From NCBI RefSeq assembly GCF_000411475.1, contig NZ_KE150464.1, positions 434,001-498,000 on the forward strand: a stretch of 64,000 nucleotides of DNA, written 5' to 3'. Position 1 is the first letter of the stretch; every line of letters starts with the position of its first letter. This DNA comes from Streptococcus sp. HPH0090. Its GTDB lineage: Bacteria > Bacillota > Bacilli > Lactobacillales > Streptococcaceae. Position numbers and translations under genes: made by a program. The notes under the pieces were generated by a model. It saw only the letters and a list, made by a program, of their open reading frames with translations, did not search any database and was not told the DNA's origin. This document shows, piece after piece, positions 12,195 to 23,846 of this stretch.

Positions 12195-12223
12195 AAAAGT
12201 CGGAGTTTATTCCGACTTTTTTG
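12195..12223 (+). terminator. Terminator after the CPBP protease gene
   Basis: Stem AAGTCGGA / TCCGACTT with a six-base loop and a T run. Confidence 0.8.
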
Positions 12224-12277
12224 ATATGGGACAGGTTAAAATTAGGGCTTTATATCAATCTGTTTTGACTTAAAAAA

Positions 12278-12286
12278 TGATATAAT
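12278..12286 (+). promoter_or_regulatory. Extended -10 promoter of rexBA
   Basis: TGA-TATAAT 32 bases before the rexB ATG. A TTGACT at 12265-12270 is only ten bases away and is too close to be its -35. Confidence 0.55.
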
Positions 12287-12318
12287 AAAAGGGAATGACA
12301 AAAACAAATGAGGCAGAG

Positions 12319-15300
12319 ATGAAACTACTTTATACCGATATTCGGACTTCTTTGACAGAAATCCTAACCAAGGAGGCTCAAGGACTAGTTGATCAAGGCA
12401 AACGAGTCTTTTATATTGCCCCTAACTCTCTTTCTTTTGAAAAGGAACGCGCCGTGCTTGAGTGCTTGAGTCAGCAGGCTTCTTTTGCTATTACAGTCAC
12501 GCGCTTTGCTCAAATGGCTCGTTATCTGGTTTTAAACGATATACCAGCGAAGTCTAGTCTCGATGATATCGGTCTTGGTATGGCTTTTTATAAATGTTTA
12601 TCTGAGATAGATGTTAAGGATTTGCGTGTTTACGGGGCTATTAAGCAAGATCCGCAATTCATCCAACAACTGATTGAAATTTATCATGAAATGACAACTG
12701 CGAAGATGAGCTTTTTGGATTTTGAAAGTCTATCTGACGCTGATAAACGTTCTGATTTACTCTTGATTTTTGAAAAGGTAGCAGCCTATCTCAACCAAGG
12801 ACAAATTTCACAAGGGAGTCAATTATCATATCTGATCAATGCTATCGAAGAAAACAAAGTAAGTAGTGATTTTAGCCAGATTGCCCTAGTTATTGATGGT
12901 TTTACTCGTTTCTCTTCAGAAGAAGAACACCTAGTGGATTTATTGCACCGTAAGGGTGTTGAGATTATCATAGGTGTGTATGCGACTAAAAAAGCTTATA
13001 CAAGTCCATTTACTGAAGGGAATCTCTATCAAGCCAGTGTTGAGTTTTTGCATCATTTAGCCTTTAAATACCAGACTAAGGCAGAAGCTGCGTGTCAAGA
13101 ACATGGAAAACTTGATGCCTTTGCTAAAGCCTCAAAATTACTGGAAAGTGCTTATGATTATTCCGAAATTAGTTTAGATGTGAATGACGAAGATAGAAAG
13201 GACTTGCAAATCTGGTCTTGTCTGACACAAAAAGAAGAGCTGGAGTTAGTTGCTCGAAGTATTCGCCAGAAATTGCACCATGATTCAGAACTTAGTTATA
13301 AGAATTTTCGAATCCTGCTAGGAGATGTAGAGTCTTATAAACTGTCCTTGCAGACAATCTTTAATCAGTATCAGATTCCATTTTATCTGGGCAAGAGTGA
13401 GTCCATGGCTCATCATCCTTTAACGCAATTTGTAGAATCCATTGGACGTTTGAAACGATACAATTTCCGTCAGGAAGATTTGATTAATCTCCTACGCACT
13501 GGTTTGTATACTGACCTTAGTCAAGAGGAAATTGATAACTTTGAACAATATCTCCGTTATCTAGGGATCGATGGACTTTCTAGTTTTAAACAAGAGTTTA
13601 CAAAGTCACATCATGGAAAATTTGATCTAGAAAAATTAAATGAACTTCGACTTCGTATCATTACACCTTTAGAAAATTTACTAGGAAGTCGCAAGCAAAA
13701 GGCTGAAAATATTCTTGCAAAATGGAACAACTTTTTGAAGGAAGCTCATGTGACCAAGCAGTTACAAGTCTTAACAGAAACATTGGAGATATCTGAACAA
13801 GACAGACAAGAAGAAGTCTGGAAGGCTTTTTGCCATGTCATGGAGCAATTTGCTACTGTTTTTGAAGGGACTCAGGTTACTTTAGATGATTTCTTGGCTC
13901 TACTTCATTCAGGGATGTCCTTATCAAATTATCGTACAATCCCTGCAACGGTAGATACTGTTCTGGTGCAGAGTTATGATTTGATTTCACCGTTGACATC
14001 CGATTATATCTATGCGCTTGGTTTAAGTCAGAACAATTTGCCAAAAATCACTCAAAATACCAGTTTGTTGAGTGATGAAGAAAGAGAAACCTTGAATCAA
14101 GTGACTCAAGAAGGTTCACAATTGATGATTGCTAGCCAGGAAAATCTTAAAAAGAATCGTTATACTATGCTTTCTCAGGTTAACTCTGCTCGTAAACAGT
14201 TAGTTTTGTCAGCTCCAAGTTTGTTCAATGAAGACGAGAGTGAAGAGTCCATTTATTTGAAGGAATTGCAAAACTTAGGTTTTACCAAAATCGAAAAAAG
14301 AATCGACAGAAAAAATCTATCGAAAGATGATATTGGTTCTTATCACAGTCTTTTGTCTAGTCTCGTTGCCTATCATCAACAAAGCGAATCCACTTCAAGT
14401 GATGAAGACTTAACTTTTGTAAAAGTTCTGGCTCGTGTCATGGGGAAAAAGTTGGAAGACCAAGGTTTAGAAAATCCAGTTTTACCAACAAGTCCTAAAA
14501 GCAAAACTTTAGCTAGTGATACACTGGAAGCTTTATATCCTCAGAAGCAAGATTTTTATCTATCAACATCTGGTCTAACAGAATTCTATCGAAATGAATA
14601 CAGCTATTACCTCCGATATGTATTGGGCCTACAGGAAGAATTGCGATTAAAACCTGACGCTAGAAGTCACGGGAATTTCTTGCATCGTATTTTTGAACGT
14701 GCAATGAAACTTCCTGCTGATACATCTTTTGATCGCCGTTTAGAACAGGCCATCTCTGAAACTAGTCAAGAAAGAGACTTTCAAGCCATTTATCAAGAAA
14801 GTTTAGAATCTCAATTTGCTAAGGAAGTTCTCTTAGATGTGGCACGCGCTACTGGACATATTCTTCGTCACAATGCTGATGTCGAAACAATTCAAGAGGA
14901 GGCTGTTTTTGGTGGCAAGGAACAAGCTTTTGTACAGTTAGATAATGGTCGTAATATTTATGTTCGTGGGAAGGTCGATCGTATTGACCGTTTGAAAACT
15001 TCAGATGCTATTGGTGTTGTGGACTACAAATCTTCTCTAACTCAATTTAACTTTCCTCTCTTTTTTAACGGTCTAAACTCACAATTGCCAACATACTTGG
15101 CTGCTCTTAAGAAAGAAGGAAATAAAGACTTCTTCGGTGCTATGTACTTAGAAATGTCTGAACCAACTCAGTCATTACAAACTGTTAAAACTCTTTCAAA
15201 AGCAGTAACTGAAACCAATAAGAGCATGAAATACCAAGGTCTCTTTCTCGAAAAAGAGATGCAACACCTTGGAGAGTTTTACAATAAAAACAAGACATAT

Positions 15301-15570
15301 CAGTTATCTGATGAAGAATTCCAATTATTACTAGACTATAATGCCCTTATCTACAAAAAGGCAGCAGAGAAGATTTTATCTGGTCAATTTGCTATTAATC
15401 CATATACTGAAAACGGTAGAAGCATTGCGCCCTATGTTCAGCAATATCAGTCTATTACAGGTTTTGAAGCTAATTATCATCTAGGTCAGGCTAGATTTTT
15501 AGATAAGGTAGCTAAGAGCAATGACAAGGAAGCATGGTTTAATAAAATCAGAGAGGAGTTGGAGCGATGA
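12319..15570 (+). CDS. rexB: ATP-dependent exonuclease subunit RexB (AddB-type)
   Basis: Subunit of the RexAB helicase-nuclease that resects double-strand breaks in streptococci, replacing RecBCD. From the ATG at 12319 ([16 protein letters not shown]) it has 1083 residues. The N-terminal part is an inactivated helicase fold. The C-terminal part is a PD-(D/E)XK nuclease with the core GKVDRIDR and VVDYKSS. An ATG at 12295 adds eight residues but lacks a ribosome site, while GAGGCAGAG precedes 12319. The stop overlaps the rexA start (ATGA), so the subunits are coupled. Confidence 0.95.
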   Translation: MKLLYTDIRTSLTEILTKEAQGLVDQGKRVFYIAPNSLSFEKERAVLECLSQQASFAITVTRFAQMARYLVLNDIPAKSSLDDIGLGMAFYKCLSEIDVKDLRVYGAIKQDPQFIQQLIEIYHEMTTAKMSFLDFESLSDADKRSDLLLIFEKVAAYLNQGQISQGSQLSYLINAIEENKVSSDFSQIALVIDGFTRFSSEEEHLVDLLHRKGVEIIIGVYATKKAYTSPFTEGNLYQASVEFLHHLAFKYQTKAEAACQEHGKLDAFAKASKLLESAYDYSEISLDVNDEDRKDLQIWSCLTQKEELELVARSIRQKLHHDSELSYKNFRILLGDVESYKLSLQTIFNQYQIPFYLGKSESMAHHPLTQFVESIGRLKRYNFRQEDLINLLRTGLYTDLSQEEIDNFEQYLRYLGIDGLSSFKQEFTKSHHGKFDLEKLNELRLRIITPLENLLGSRKQKAENILAKWNNFLKEAHVTKQLQVLTETLEISEQDRQEEVWKAFCHVMEQFATVFEGTQVTLDDFLALLHSGMSLSNYRTIPATVDTVLVQSYDLISPLTSDYIYALGLSQNNLPKITQNTSLLSDEERETLNQVTQEGSQLMIASQENLKKNRYTMLSQVNSARKQLVLSAPSLFNEDESEESIYLKELQNLGFTKIEKRIDRKNLSKDDIGSYHSLLSSLVAYHQQSESTSSDEDLTFVKVLARVMGKKLEDQGLENPVLPTSPKSKTLASDTLEALYPQKQDFYLSTSGLTEFYRNEYSYYLRYVLGLQEELRLKPDARSHGNFLHRIFERAMKLPADTSFDRRLEQAISETSQERDFQAIYQESLESQFAKEVLLDVARATGHILRHNADVETIQEEAVFGGKEQAFVQLDNGRNIYVRGKVDRIDRLKTSDAIGVVDYKSSLTQFNFPLFFNGLNSQLPTYLAALKKEGNKDFFGAMYLEMSEPTQSLQTVKTLSKAVTETNKSMKYQGLFLEKEMQHLGEFYNKNKTYQLSDEEFQLLLDYNALIYKKAAEKILSGQFAINPYTENGRSIAPYVQQYQSITGFEANYHLGQARFLDKVAKSNDKEAWFNKIREELER

Positions 15571-18500
15571 AATTTTTATCTCAAGAAGAGATTAAAGAGT
15601 TACAAATAGCAGAAGCTCAATCTAACAAGAAACCTAAGAAAACAGCTGAACAAATTCAAGCTATTTATAGCTCAGGACAAAATATTCTAGTCTCAGCTTC
15701 TGCTGGTTCGGGGAAAACCTTCGTCATGGCTGAACGGATTCTTGACCAGTTAGCGCGTGGCGTAGAAATCCGCCAACTCTTTATCTCTACCTTTACCGTT
15801 AAGGCAGCAACCGAGTTAAAAGAACGCTTGGAAAAGAAAATCAGCCAACAGATCCAAGAAACGCAAGATGTGGAACTAAAAAAACATCTTGGTAGACAAT
15901 TAGCCGATTTACCCAATGCTGCAATTGGAACCATGGACTCATTTACCCAAAAATTCCTGGCCAAGCATGGCTATCTACTAGATCTTGCTCCAAACTTTCG
16001 TATCCTTCAGAACGAAAGTGAACAACTTCTCTTAAAAAATGAGGTTTTTCGACAAGTTTTTGAAAGTCATTACCAAGGCCAGGAGAAAGATAATTTTAGT
16101 CGATTGGTCAAGAACTTTGCAGGTAGGAGTAAAGATGCGCGTGGACTGCGTAAACAGGTCTATATGATTTATGACTTTTTGCAATCTACTAGCAATCCTC
16201 AGGCTTGGCTAAAGGAATCTTTTCTAAAAGGTTTTGAAAAGGCTGATTTTACATTTGCTAAAGAAAACCTTGTAGACGATATAAAGGAGAAACTCTGGGA
16301 TTTAGAAAGCTTTTTCCGTTACCATTTGGATAATGATGCCAAGGAATTTGGTAAAGCAGCTTATTTAGAATCTGTTCAACAAGTTCTTGATGAAATCGGT
16401 TCTTTAACTCATGATTCTACTTTTGAACAATACCAAGAAGTTTTAGAGCGAGTTGTAAATATTTCTAAAGCTAAGAATGGTAAAGCTCTCACAAATGCCA
16501 GTCGCAAGGCCGAACTGCAAGACTTGAAAGAAGCTTACAACCAAGATAGAAAATCAAAATTTGAAAAGCTGATTGCACTCAATAATCAAATCACTTTACT
16601 AAAATTCCAAGAAGATTATCATCAAGAGTCCTGGGACTTGGCAAAGATATTCCAAGTGTTCATGAGAGATTTTGTTGATGCCTATCGACAACGAAAACGT
16701 GAAGAAAATGCCTTCGAATTTGCTGATATTAGTCACTATACCATTGAGATTTTGGAAAACTTCCCTCAGGTTCGACATGAGTATCAGGAACGCTTCCATG
16801 AAGTCATGGTTGATGAGTACCAGGATACTAACCACATTCAGGAAAGAATGCTAGAACTCCTCTCAAACGGTCATAATCGTTTTATGGTAGGAGATATTAA
16901 GCAGTCTATTTATCGTTTTAGACAGGCAGATCCCCAAATCTTCAATGAAAAATTCCACAGCTTCACTCAAGATGACAAAGAAGGTCAGTTAATTCTGCTT
17001 AAAGAAAATTTCCGAAGCAGTTCAGAGGTTCTTGATGCTACGAACGATGTCTTTAAACACCTCATGGACGAGGAAGTTGGAGAGATATCTTATGACGGTA
17101 TGCACCAGCTTGTTTTTGGAAATACTGATATTCAATCAAATCCAGAAAACAAGGCAGAAGTTCTCTTGTACGATAAGGATGATGATAGCGATTCTGATGA
17201 TGAGGAGGAACTTGTAACTAACAAACTGACTGGTGAAATGCGGATGGTGCTTAAGGAGATAATTCACCTTCATAATGATAAGGGTGTACCTTTCAAGGAC
17301 ATGGCTCTCTTAACTGCTAGTCGAAGTCGTAATGATCAAGTTCTGCTCGCCTTGTCTGAATATGGTATTCCTGTCAAGACAGACGGTGCTCAAGCAAACT
17401 ATTTGCAATCCCTAGAAGTCCAGGTGATGTTGGATACTCTTCGTGTCATCCACAACCCTCTTCAAGACTTTGCTTTGGTTTCTCTAATGAAATCTCCGAT
17501 GTTTAGCTTTGATGAGGATGAATTGGCTCGTCTCGCTCTCCAAAAATCTGAGGATAAAGTTCAAGAGAACTTTTATGAGAAACTAGTCAATGCTCAAGCG
17601 AAAACTAGTCTTCATAAGGATTTAATTAAGTCTGAACTTCATAAAAAATTAGAATTTTTCATGGAAACCGTCCAGGCTTGGCGTTTATATTCAAAAACAC
17701 ATTCTCTTTATGATCTCATTTGGAAAATCTATAGCGACCGCTTTTACTATGACTATGTCGGTGCGTTGCCAAATGGACAGGCCAGACAGGCAAATCTCTA
17801 CGCTCTTGCTCTAAGAGCAGATCAGTTTGAAAAGAGTAATTACAAGGGATTATCCCGTTTTATTCGAATGATTGACCAAGTCTTGGAAGCCCAGCATGAC
17901 CTTGCCAATGTTGCTGTAGCACCACCAAAGGATGCTGTAGAACTTATGAGTATTCATAAGAGTAAAGGGCTTGAATTTCCTTATGTCTTTATCCTCAATA
18001 TTGATCAAAAATTCAACAAGAAGGATACTATGTCTGAGGTTATCCTCAGTCGCACAAATGGAATTGGGTTAAATTATGTAGCTAGAGTCGCTACAAATGC
18101 AAAAGAGGAATATGTTCCATCTACCATTAAATTATCTATTCCAAGCTTGACATATACTCAAAATGAGGAAGAACTCCAATTAGCAAGTTATTCTGAACTC
18201 ATGCGTTTGCTCTATGTAGCCATGACACGTGCTGAGAAGAAACTCTATCTAGTCGGAAAAGGATCACGTGAAAAATTAGAGTCTAAAGAATATCCGACAA
18301 ATGGAAAAGGTCTTTTGACGAGAGAAACTAGACTAGACGCTCAAAATTTCCAGGATTGGATTTGGGCCATCTATCAAGCATTTTTTAAAGAGGATTTACA
18401 CTTTAGTGTGCGCTTTGAAGGTGAAGAAGACCTAACCAAAGAAGCTATCGGAAAATTGGAACATAAAAGTCAACTTCAAGATTTATCCCAAGCAGACAAC

Positions 18501-19217
18501 CGTCAGTCAGAAACCATCAAAGATGCGTTGGAAATGCTAAAAGAAGTGGAAGTGTATAACGAAATCCACCGTGCAGCAATCAATCTTCCAAGTGTTCAGA
18601 CACCGAGTCAGATTAAAAAGTTCTATGAACCGGTCATGGATATGGAAGGAGTTGTAGTAGCTGGTCAAAGCAAACCAAAAGAGACTACTGTTCAGTTTGA
18701 GCTTCCAGATTTTTCAAAAACTGAAAAAGTTACAGGGGCTGAGATTGGTAGTGCAACTCACGAACTCATGCAGCGAATTAATCTCAATAAGAAACCTACT
18801 TTAGAGACTTTGACAGAGGCTTTAGAGCAAGTGCAAGCAAGCCCTGCTGTTAAAGATAAAGTTAATCTAGATAAAATCTTGTCCTTTTTCGATACTCAAC
18901 TCGGTCAAGAAATTCTTGCAAACCAGGACAAGCTTTATCGTGAACAACCCTTCTCTATGTTAAAAAGAGATGAAAAGAGTCAGGAATACTTTGTTGTCCG
19001 TGGTATTTTAGATGGTTATTTACTTTATGATGATAAGATTGTTCTGTTTGACTACAAGACAGACCGATACGATTACGCTAGTCAACTGATTGAACGTTAT
19101 CGTGGTCAATTAGAATTATATGCTGAGGCTCTATCTCGTTCTTATCAGATAGATAGAATTGAGAAACATCTAATTTTACTTGGCAAGGATACTGTAGAAA
19201 TAGTCGAGGTTAACTAA
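15567..19217 (+). CDS. rexA: ATP-dependent helicase/nuclease subunit RexA (AddA-type)
   Basis: A 1216-residue SF1A helicase with a C-terminal nuclease, the motor subunit of RexAB. Motifs: Walker A ASAGSGKT near residue 45, [14 protein letters not shown] (Ia), VDEYQDTN (II), [15 protein letters not shown] (III), [10 protein letters not shown] (IV), [15 protein letters not shown] (V) and [13 protein letters not shown] (VI). The nuclease core near the C-terminus is [12 protein letters not shown] followed by [16 protein letters not shown] site sits within the end of rexB. Both subunits are intact. Confidence 0.96.
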   Translation: MKFLSQEEIKELQIAEAQSNKKPKKTAEQIQAIYSSGQNILVSASAGSGKTFVMAERILDQLARGVEIRQLFISTFTVKAATELKERLEKKISQQIQETQDVELKKHLGRQLADLPNAAIGTMDSFTQKFLAKHGYLLDLAPNFRILQNESEQLLLKNEVFRQVFESHYQGQEKDNFSRLVKNFAGRSKDARGLRKQVYMIYDFLQSTSNPQAWLKESFLKGFEKADFTFAKENLVDDIKEKLWDLESFFRYHLDNDAKEFGKAAYLESVQQVLDEIGSLTHDSTFEQYQEVLERVVNISKAKNGKALTNASRKAELQDLKEAYNQDRKSKFEKLIALNNQITLLKFQEDYHQESWDLAKIFQVFMRDFVDAYRQRKREENAFEFADISHYTIEILENFPQVRHEYQERFHEVMVDEYQDTNHIQERMLELLSNGHNRFMVGDIKQSIYRFRQADPQIFNEKFHSFTQDDKEGQLILLKENFRSSSEVLDATNDVFKHLMDEEVGEISYDGMHQLVFGNTDIQSNPENKAEVLLYDKDDDSDSDDEEELVTNKLTGEMRMVLKEIIHLHNDKGVPFKDMALLTASRSRNDQVLLALSEYGIPVKTDGAQANYLQSLEVQVMLDTLRVIHNPLQDFALVSLMKSPMFSFDEDELARLALQKSEDKVQENFYEKLVNAQAKTSLHKDLIKSELHKKLEFFMETVQAWRLYSKTHSLYDLIWKIYSDRFYYDYVGALPNGQARQANLYALALRADQFEKSNYKGLSRFIRMIDQVLEAQHDLANVAVAPPKDAVELMSIHKSKGLEFPYVFILNIDQKFNKKDTMSEVILSRTNGIGLNYVARVATNAKEEYVPSTIKLSIPSLTYTQNEEELQLASYSELMRLLYVAMTRAEKKLYLVGKGSREKLESKEYPTNGKGLLTRETRLDAQNFQDWIWAIYQAFFKEDLHFSVRFEGEEDLTKEAIGKLEHKSQLQDLSQADNRQSETIKDALEMLKEVEVYNEIHRAAINLPSVQTPSQIKKFYEPVMDMEGVVVAGQSKPKETTVQFELPDFSKTEKVTGAEIGSATHELMQRINLNKKPTLETLTEALEQVQASPAVKDKVNLDKILSFFDTQLGQEILANQDKLYREQPFSMLKRDEKSQEYFVVRGILDGYLLYDDKIVLFDYKTDRYDYASQLIERYRGQLELYAEALSRSYQIDRIEKHLILLGKDTVEIVEVN

Positions 19218-19223
19218 CCTATT

Positions 19224-19256
19224 AAAACTATTGCCTTTTTGGCAGTAGTTTTTATT
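19224..19256 (+). terminator. Terminator after rexA
   Basis: Stem AACTATTGCC / GGCAGTAGTT (one G-T pair) with a T5 loop and a following T run. Confidence 0.78.
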
Positions 19257-19305
19257 TGTTTTCAGTTATGGTATACTAGTTTCAGAAAAGGATGTAAAAG
19301 AATTT

Positions 19306-19803
19306 ATGCCAAAAGAAATCGATATTGAATACTATCATCAATTAGCGCTACAAAAACAAAAGGAACACAGAAAATTTCTAGGAAACTTAAAGAAGAAAGC
19401 TCCTAAAAATTTGGATAAGATTGCACTTGAGATACACCAAGAGGTTTTTAAAGAGATTGATTGTACAGCTTGTGCTAACTGTTGTAAAACTCTTGGTCCT
19501 GACTTTAAAGAAGCAGATATCACACGCATTGCCAAGTATTTTAAGATGAAACTTCCTGCCTTCGAAGCCGAATTCTTACAAGTTGATGAAGATGGAGATA
19601 AGGTTTTTAAATCTATGCCTTGTCCTTTCTTAGGTGGCGATAACCTCTGCTCTATTTACGAGGTCCGCCCAAAAGCTTGTCGAGAATTTCCTCATACTGA
19701 CCGAAAGAAAATCTACCAAATAAACAATCTTACAATCAAAAATACTCTAACCTGCCCAGCAGCCTATCTTTTTGTTGAGAAGTTAAGGGGCAAAATAGAA
19801 TAA
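19306..19803 (+). CDS. YkgJ family cysteine cluster protein
   Basis: A 165-residue cytoplasmic protein of the zinc- or iron-chelate-binding YkgJ/CxxCxxCC family. It has the cluster CTACANCC near residues 51-58, then CPFLGGDNLCSIYEVRPKAC with two more spaced cysteines, and a late CP. Eight cysteines are consistent with a bound metal centre. Biochemical function of the family is unknown. A TGG-TATACT extended -10 lies about 30 bases upstream; it is monocistronic. A weak hairpin at 19809-19845 may terminate it. Confidence 0.85.
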   Translation: MPKEIDIEYYHQLALQKQKEHRKFLGNLKKKAPKNLDKIALEIHQEVFKEIDCTACANCCKTLGPDFKEADITRIAKYFKMKLPAFEAEFLQVDEDGDKVFKSMPCPFLGGDNLCSIYEVRPKACREFPHTDRKKIYQINNLTIKNTLTCPAAYLFVEKLRGKIE

Positions 19804-19808
19804 AAGAA

Positions 19809-19845
19809 AAAATCTCCACTAGATAGAATTTGGTGGGATTTTTCT
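19809..19845 (+). terminator. Weak terminator after the YkgJ gene
   Basis: Imperfect stem AAAATCTCCACTA / TTGGTGGGATTTTT around an eight-base loop, ending in a T run. Confidence 0.5.
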
Positions 19846-20000
19846 TGGATATAGATTATAGATAAAATTTTCTTTAAAGAAGGAATTTATATGATTTGTT
19901 GCAATATTAATCTTTTTTATTTATAATAAAGGATGATTTTTTAAGACTATGAGTTTAATTTTGTTAACTGATATTATATTCTAAGTAGGAGTCATTAATT

Positions 20001-21656
20001 ATGAATAAATTATTAAAATTCGGTATAGCATCTCTTTCAGTCTTCGTGTTAAATGCTCATATCCAAACTAATGCTAAAGCAGATGAACAAGTTGGTGCCA
20101 CTAATAGTGCCATTCTTAAATCTCCAAGTGCAAATTTGAATTCAAACAACTCTGAGAATGCAGTTCCACAGGTAGATAGTGTTTCAGAAACACAAGGGAA
20201 TGGTTCTAATGAAACAACAAACTCATCAACTTCGACAACTGATAAAAACAATTCAAGTACTGAAGTTTTAGAGAATAACAATATCATTTCTGATGGTGGT
20301 CAGGTTAACGTAGAGGGGCAGAATGCTACTGTAAGTGCCGATGGGAAAAGTGTCACTTATAGCTATACAGTTGCTTATCAGCGAATCCATTCTAGTGACC
20401 ATGGGCAAACAGTAAATGATCTTTTGATTCGAGTTCCAAAGATTAAGGATGCTACAGTTCAATTTACTCTTATTGGTACACGAGACGCACAGGGCAATCC
20501 TGTTAATGTTAATGCTCCAATGACAGAGATTAGCTTTGATGATACTGAAAATTATGATCCTGAAACTTTTAATACTCCGACTTCTGAAGAACTTGAAGTT
20601 GGAAAAACACCTTACGTAGTCAATACCAGCAACTATGAATATGGCTACATGACAGATGGTAAAGTTAAATCTTATGGTTTGTTTACTAATTTTGATAAGA
20701 GTCAAGCATACAAAGTAGAAGTCACAGTTCCAATGGAAGAAGCTAAAAAAATCAAATACTTAGCAATTGACGCTAGAATGGTTTGGAAAGCTAGTCAAGA
20801 AGGTGGTGTTAATAGCTATGAAACAGGTTCTCAAAACTTAGAAGAATATTCTAACCATTATTTTGCTGCCGACTTGAATAGTGACGACATTGGTGGTATA
20901 GGAAATCCTTCGTTGATTGATGATAGTCATGTAAAGAATGGTCACCTTATAAAGTCAGTTTCAAATCCAAGTACCTATATCACTCCAAATAACGGTGACT
21001 GGACAAGGATTCCTGAAGATACCAATATAGATAGATCAACTTTTTTCAATTATGTTGATAAATTTACGTTAAGAGCAAACAAGAAAGTAGTTTATTACGT
21101 ATCTGAAAAAGAAGATATGGCTGACCAAGATGTTTCAGCTTTCTATACAGGTAATGTTTTGGTAGATTATGTTATCAAAGGAACTGATCAAAAACTTAAA
21201 GATACTTATACCAAGCTTTCCTTATCTCCGATTTATGATTCTACGGGAGCGTTAATTTCCTATACAGTTGGGGATGATAAAAATGACCGTCCTGAAACAA
21301 TAACAGTTGATGGTACAGCTTATAAGTTTGTCGGAATTTCAGCTACATCTGATGCAGAAACTGGCACCCTGAAAGATGGTTCTGTACATATTGTTTACGA
21401 ATATGAAAAAGAGGCTCAGCCAGCACCTAGTGCAGACCAAACGCAGGAGCCAATTACTGAGACGAGTTCAGACCCCGGACAGATACAGACTTATAGTTCC
21501 GAAAAAGCAACAGAAACAGAGTCAAAATCTGTAGCAGAACAAGCACAGTTACCAAATACAGGTGAGACAAATTCTCAATTATTCTTTACTATCGCATCTA
21601 TTCTAATGGGATTCTTTGGAATTTCACTATTAAAAAAGACACACGATAATAAGTGA
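20001..21656 (+). CDS. LPXTG-anchored surface protein with MucBP-like repeat
   Basis: A 551-residue sortase substrate. Residues 1-27 are a signal peptide (KLLKFGIASLSVFVLNAHIQ, cut near AKA-DE). Residues ~28-95 are a Ser/Asn/Thr-rich linker. Residues ~100-390 form a domain I do not recognise (starts DGGQVNVEGQNATVS). About 395-475 is one MucBP-like unit (VLVDYVIKGTDQKL... VHIVYEYEKE). A Pro/Glu/Ser/Thr-rich wall-spanning segment follows, then LPNTG at 517, a hydrophobic helix and KKTHDNK. Probably an adhesin, but no ligand can be named. A GGAG site lies ten bases before the ATG. Single-gene unit with its own terminator, at the left edge of the surface island. Confidence 0.85.
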   Translation: MNKLLKFGIASLSVFVLNAHIQTNAKADEQVGATNSAILKSPSANLNSNNSENAVPQVDSVSETQGNGSNETTNSSTSTTDKNNSSTEVLENNNIISDGGQVNVEGQNATVSADGKSVTYSYTVAYQRIHSSDHGQTVNDLLIRVPKIKDATVQFTLIGTRDAQGNPVNVNAPMTEISFDDTENYDPETFNTPTSEELEVGKTPYVVNTSNYEYGYMTDGKVKSYGLFTNFDKSQAYKVEVTVPMEEAKKIKYLAIDARMVWKASQEGGVNSYETGSQNLEEYSNHYFAADLNSDDIGGIGNPSLIDDSHVKNGHLIKSVSNPSTYITPNNGDWTRIPEDTNIDRSTFFNYVDKFTLRANKKVVYYVSEKEDMADQDVSAFYTGNVLVDYVIKGTDQKLKDTYTKLSLSPIYDSTGALISYTVGDDKNDRPETITVDGTAYKFVGISATSDAETGTLKDGSVHIVYEYEKEAQPAPSADQTQEPITETSSDPGQIQTYSSEKATETESKSVAEQAQLPNTGETNSQLFFTIASILMGFFGISLLKKTHDNK

Positions 21657-21679
21657 GTCTCAATCAAAGAATTAACATG

Positions 21680-21706
21680 AGTCAACCCTTTGGGGCTGAC
21701 TTTTTT
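21680..21706 (+). terminator. Terminator after the LPXTG gene at 20.0 kb
   Basis: Stem GTCAACCC / GGGGCTGAC (imperfect) with a short T-rich loop and TTTTTT. Confidence 0.75.
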
Positions 21707-21894
21707 AATTGAATGATTTGTTAAGTGAAGTCTGAAGCATTTAAAGGGTATTATGCATATTTATTACAAATAACGATTAACAATCTTTTTAAAACCTTAA
21801 ATTTATCTGAACTTTTTCTTAAAGAAAACTGATATAAGGTATCTTTAAGCGATATTCTGTATAGTTATACCATCACTAAGAAAGGAGTGCCGGT

Positions 21895-22938
21895 ATGAAC
21901 TATATAGTAATTCCAGCTTATCAACCTGATAATAAACTTATCAAACTCATCGAAAAAATCCATGAAAAGAGTGACTTTCATATTCTAGTTATCGACGACG
22001 GGAGTTCATCAAAGTGTCAAAATATCTTTGAAAAAGCTAAGCAATATGCTACGGTACTCCGTCACGAAGTGAATCAAGGTAAAGGGCAAGCGCTTAAAAC
22101 AGCCTTTTCTTATATCCAAGAACAAAACATTTATGGAACAGTAGTCACAGCAGACGCAGATGGTCAGCATAAGATTTGGGATATTTTCCGTACGTCTAAC
22201 AAAGCTTCTGAAAATCCTAACAAACTAATCCTAGGAGTTCGGGCCTTCACAGGTAAAGTACCACTTCGTAGCCGTTTCGGAAATAGTCTGACAAAAGCTC
22301 TCTTTAAATTACAAACAGGAGTAGGAGTAACAGATACACAAACAGGACTTCGCGCTTTTACAACAAATCTTATACCTTTTATGTTAAAAATAGAAGGAAA
22401 AAGGTATGAATACGAAATGAACATGCTTCTGGAAGCAACAAAAGAATATGAAATCTTAGAAGTTCCCATTGAAACTGTCTATATAAATGATAATGAAGGA
22501 TCTCACTTCCGCCCGATTAGAGATGGGTTAATGATTTATAAAAATATTTTTAAATTTGCCTTATCATCCCTTAGTAGCTTTGTTATTGATTATATCGTCT
22601 ATGCTCTAGCGATTTTGTTTTTACCAACAGTACCGACGAGTTTCCGTATCTTCCTAGCTAACGGACTAGCCCGTGTGACCAGCTCCATTTTTAACTACTC
22701 TACAAATAAGAAACTAGTATTTAAAAACGAGGATAGTCTTGTAAAAACAGGTATGGGATATTTCGGTCTTGCAGTAGGACTCTTTGTTCTAGACACGCTT
22801 CTTATTCGTCTATTTTATGCAGTATTTGGAATGAATCTCTTAATCGTTAAGATTATTGTTGGAATTCTTCTCTTTGCTGTTTCTTGGACCATTCAGAAGA
22901 AATTCATTTTTAAGGAAAGGACATCAACTGTACTATGA
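21895..22938 (+). CDS. Fused GT2 glycosyltransferase and GtrA-type flippase domain
   Basis: A 347-residue two-domain protein. Residues 1-220 are a family 2 (DPM1/GtrB-like) glycosyltransferase with DDGSS (34-38) and the metal-binding DADGQH (87-92), expected to load a sugar onto bactoprenyl phosphate. Residues ~220-345 are four membrane helices of the GtrA/GtcA type, expected to move the lipid-linked sugar outward. It ends KKFIFKERTSTVL. Such pairs feed sugars to cell-wall polymers; here both halves are in one chain. AAAGGAG precedes the ATG, and the stop overlaps the next gene (ATGA). The final acceptor, perhaps teichoic acid or surface protein, is not shown. Confidence 0.88.
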   Translation: MNYIVIPAYQPDNKLIKLIEKIHEKSDFHILVIDDGSSSKCQNIFEKAKQYATVLRHEVNQGKGQALKTAFSYIQEQNIYGTVVTADADGQHKIWDIFRTSNKASENPNKLILGVRAFTGKVPLRSRFGNSLTKALFKLQTGVGVTDTQTGLRAFTTNLIPFMLKIEGKRYEYEMNMLLEATKEYEILEVPIETVYINDNEGSHFRPIRDGLMIYKNIFKFALSSLSSFVIDYIVYALAILFLPTVPTSFRIFLANGLARVTSSIFNYSTNKKLVFKNEDSLVKTGMGYFGLAVGLFVLDTLLIRLFYAVFGMNLLIVKIIVGILLFAVSWTIQKKFIFKERTSTVL

Positions 22939-23846
22939 AATTTATAAAAAAACGATATGCTTATGCTTCAGTTGTCGGGTTACTTTTGACAGGATCTTTT
23001 AGTTACTCTATGCTAAAGACTTTTGTTCTTGCTGAGACTATTTCGACAGTAGCAACAACTAGCACTAGTACAAATACTGCGACGGCAAGTCAAGCAGCAA
23101 AAACAGCAACAGTAACAGACTCAAGTTATAAGGACGATAATATCTCCATTAACTTGTCTGAAACGACAGTTAATAGTACGCAAGTCTACATTGCAGATGT
23201 TACAGTAAGCTCATCAGATTATCTGAAAACAGCTTTCGCCCAAAATGCCTTTGGGACCAACGTAACTGCAAAAACTTCTGAAACAGCAGCTGATAACAAT
23301 GCTATTCTAGCAGTCAACGGAGATTATTACGGTGCAAACTCAACTGGTTATGTTATCCGTAATGGTGTCGTCTATCGTGATACTGTTCGAGAAGATTCAA
23401 GCAATGGTGATTTAGCTATCTATAAAGTTGGTTCTTTCAAGATTATCTACGAAGATCAAATTTCAGCTGACCAACTAGTTAAAGATGGTGTTGTCAACCT
23501 CTTGGCTTTTTGGTCCTGCTTTAGTTAAAATGGTGAGATTGCAGTAGGAACAAATGAAGAAGTTGGACAAGCTATGGCATCAAATCCTCGTACTGCGATT
23601 GGGATTATTGATGAGAACCACTATATTATCGTAGTTTCTGACGGACGTACATCCGAAAGTAAGGGCCTATCCCTATACCAAATGGCTGAAGTCATGAAAT
23701 CATACGGTGTAAAAACCGCCTACAACCTTGATGGTGGTGGATCATCTACGCTTTACTTCAACGGTCAGGTTATTAACAAGCCAACGACTGGAGGAAACAG
23801 AATTTCAGAAAGGGCGGTGAGTGATATTGTCTACATTGGTTATTAA
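22935..23846 (+). pseudogene. Phosphodiester glycosidase (NAGPA-type) gene, interrupted
   Basis: An exported protein of the phosphodiester glycosidase / NAGPA family. Residues 1-33 are a signal peptide (ending VLAET). The N-terminal part has AVNGDYYGANSTGYVIRNG; after the break come NPRTAIGIID, VVSDGRT, GLSLYQMAEVMKSYG and the family motif NLDGGGSSTLYF. The frame reads through NLLAF, then WSCFS and a stop at 23526-23528, then NGEIAVG in the same frame. The expected GPALVK between them is recovered by removing one T (23507-23511) and adding one A (23527-23530). So two opposite 1-base changes ~20 bases apart leave an internal stop. Coupled to the glycosyltransferase gene. Pseudogene or assembly error. 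Confidence 0.8.

Noticed and set aside
12265..12270. TTGACT as -35 of rexB
   Set aside because: Only ten bases from the -10; the extended -10 explains the promoter better.
19891..19926. 11-codon frame with AGAAGGA upstream of the LPXTG gene
   Set aside because: Very short and AT-rich, and no attenuator pairing seen. I cannot support it.
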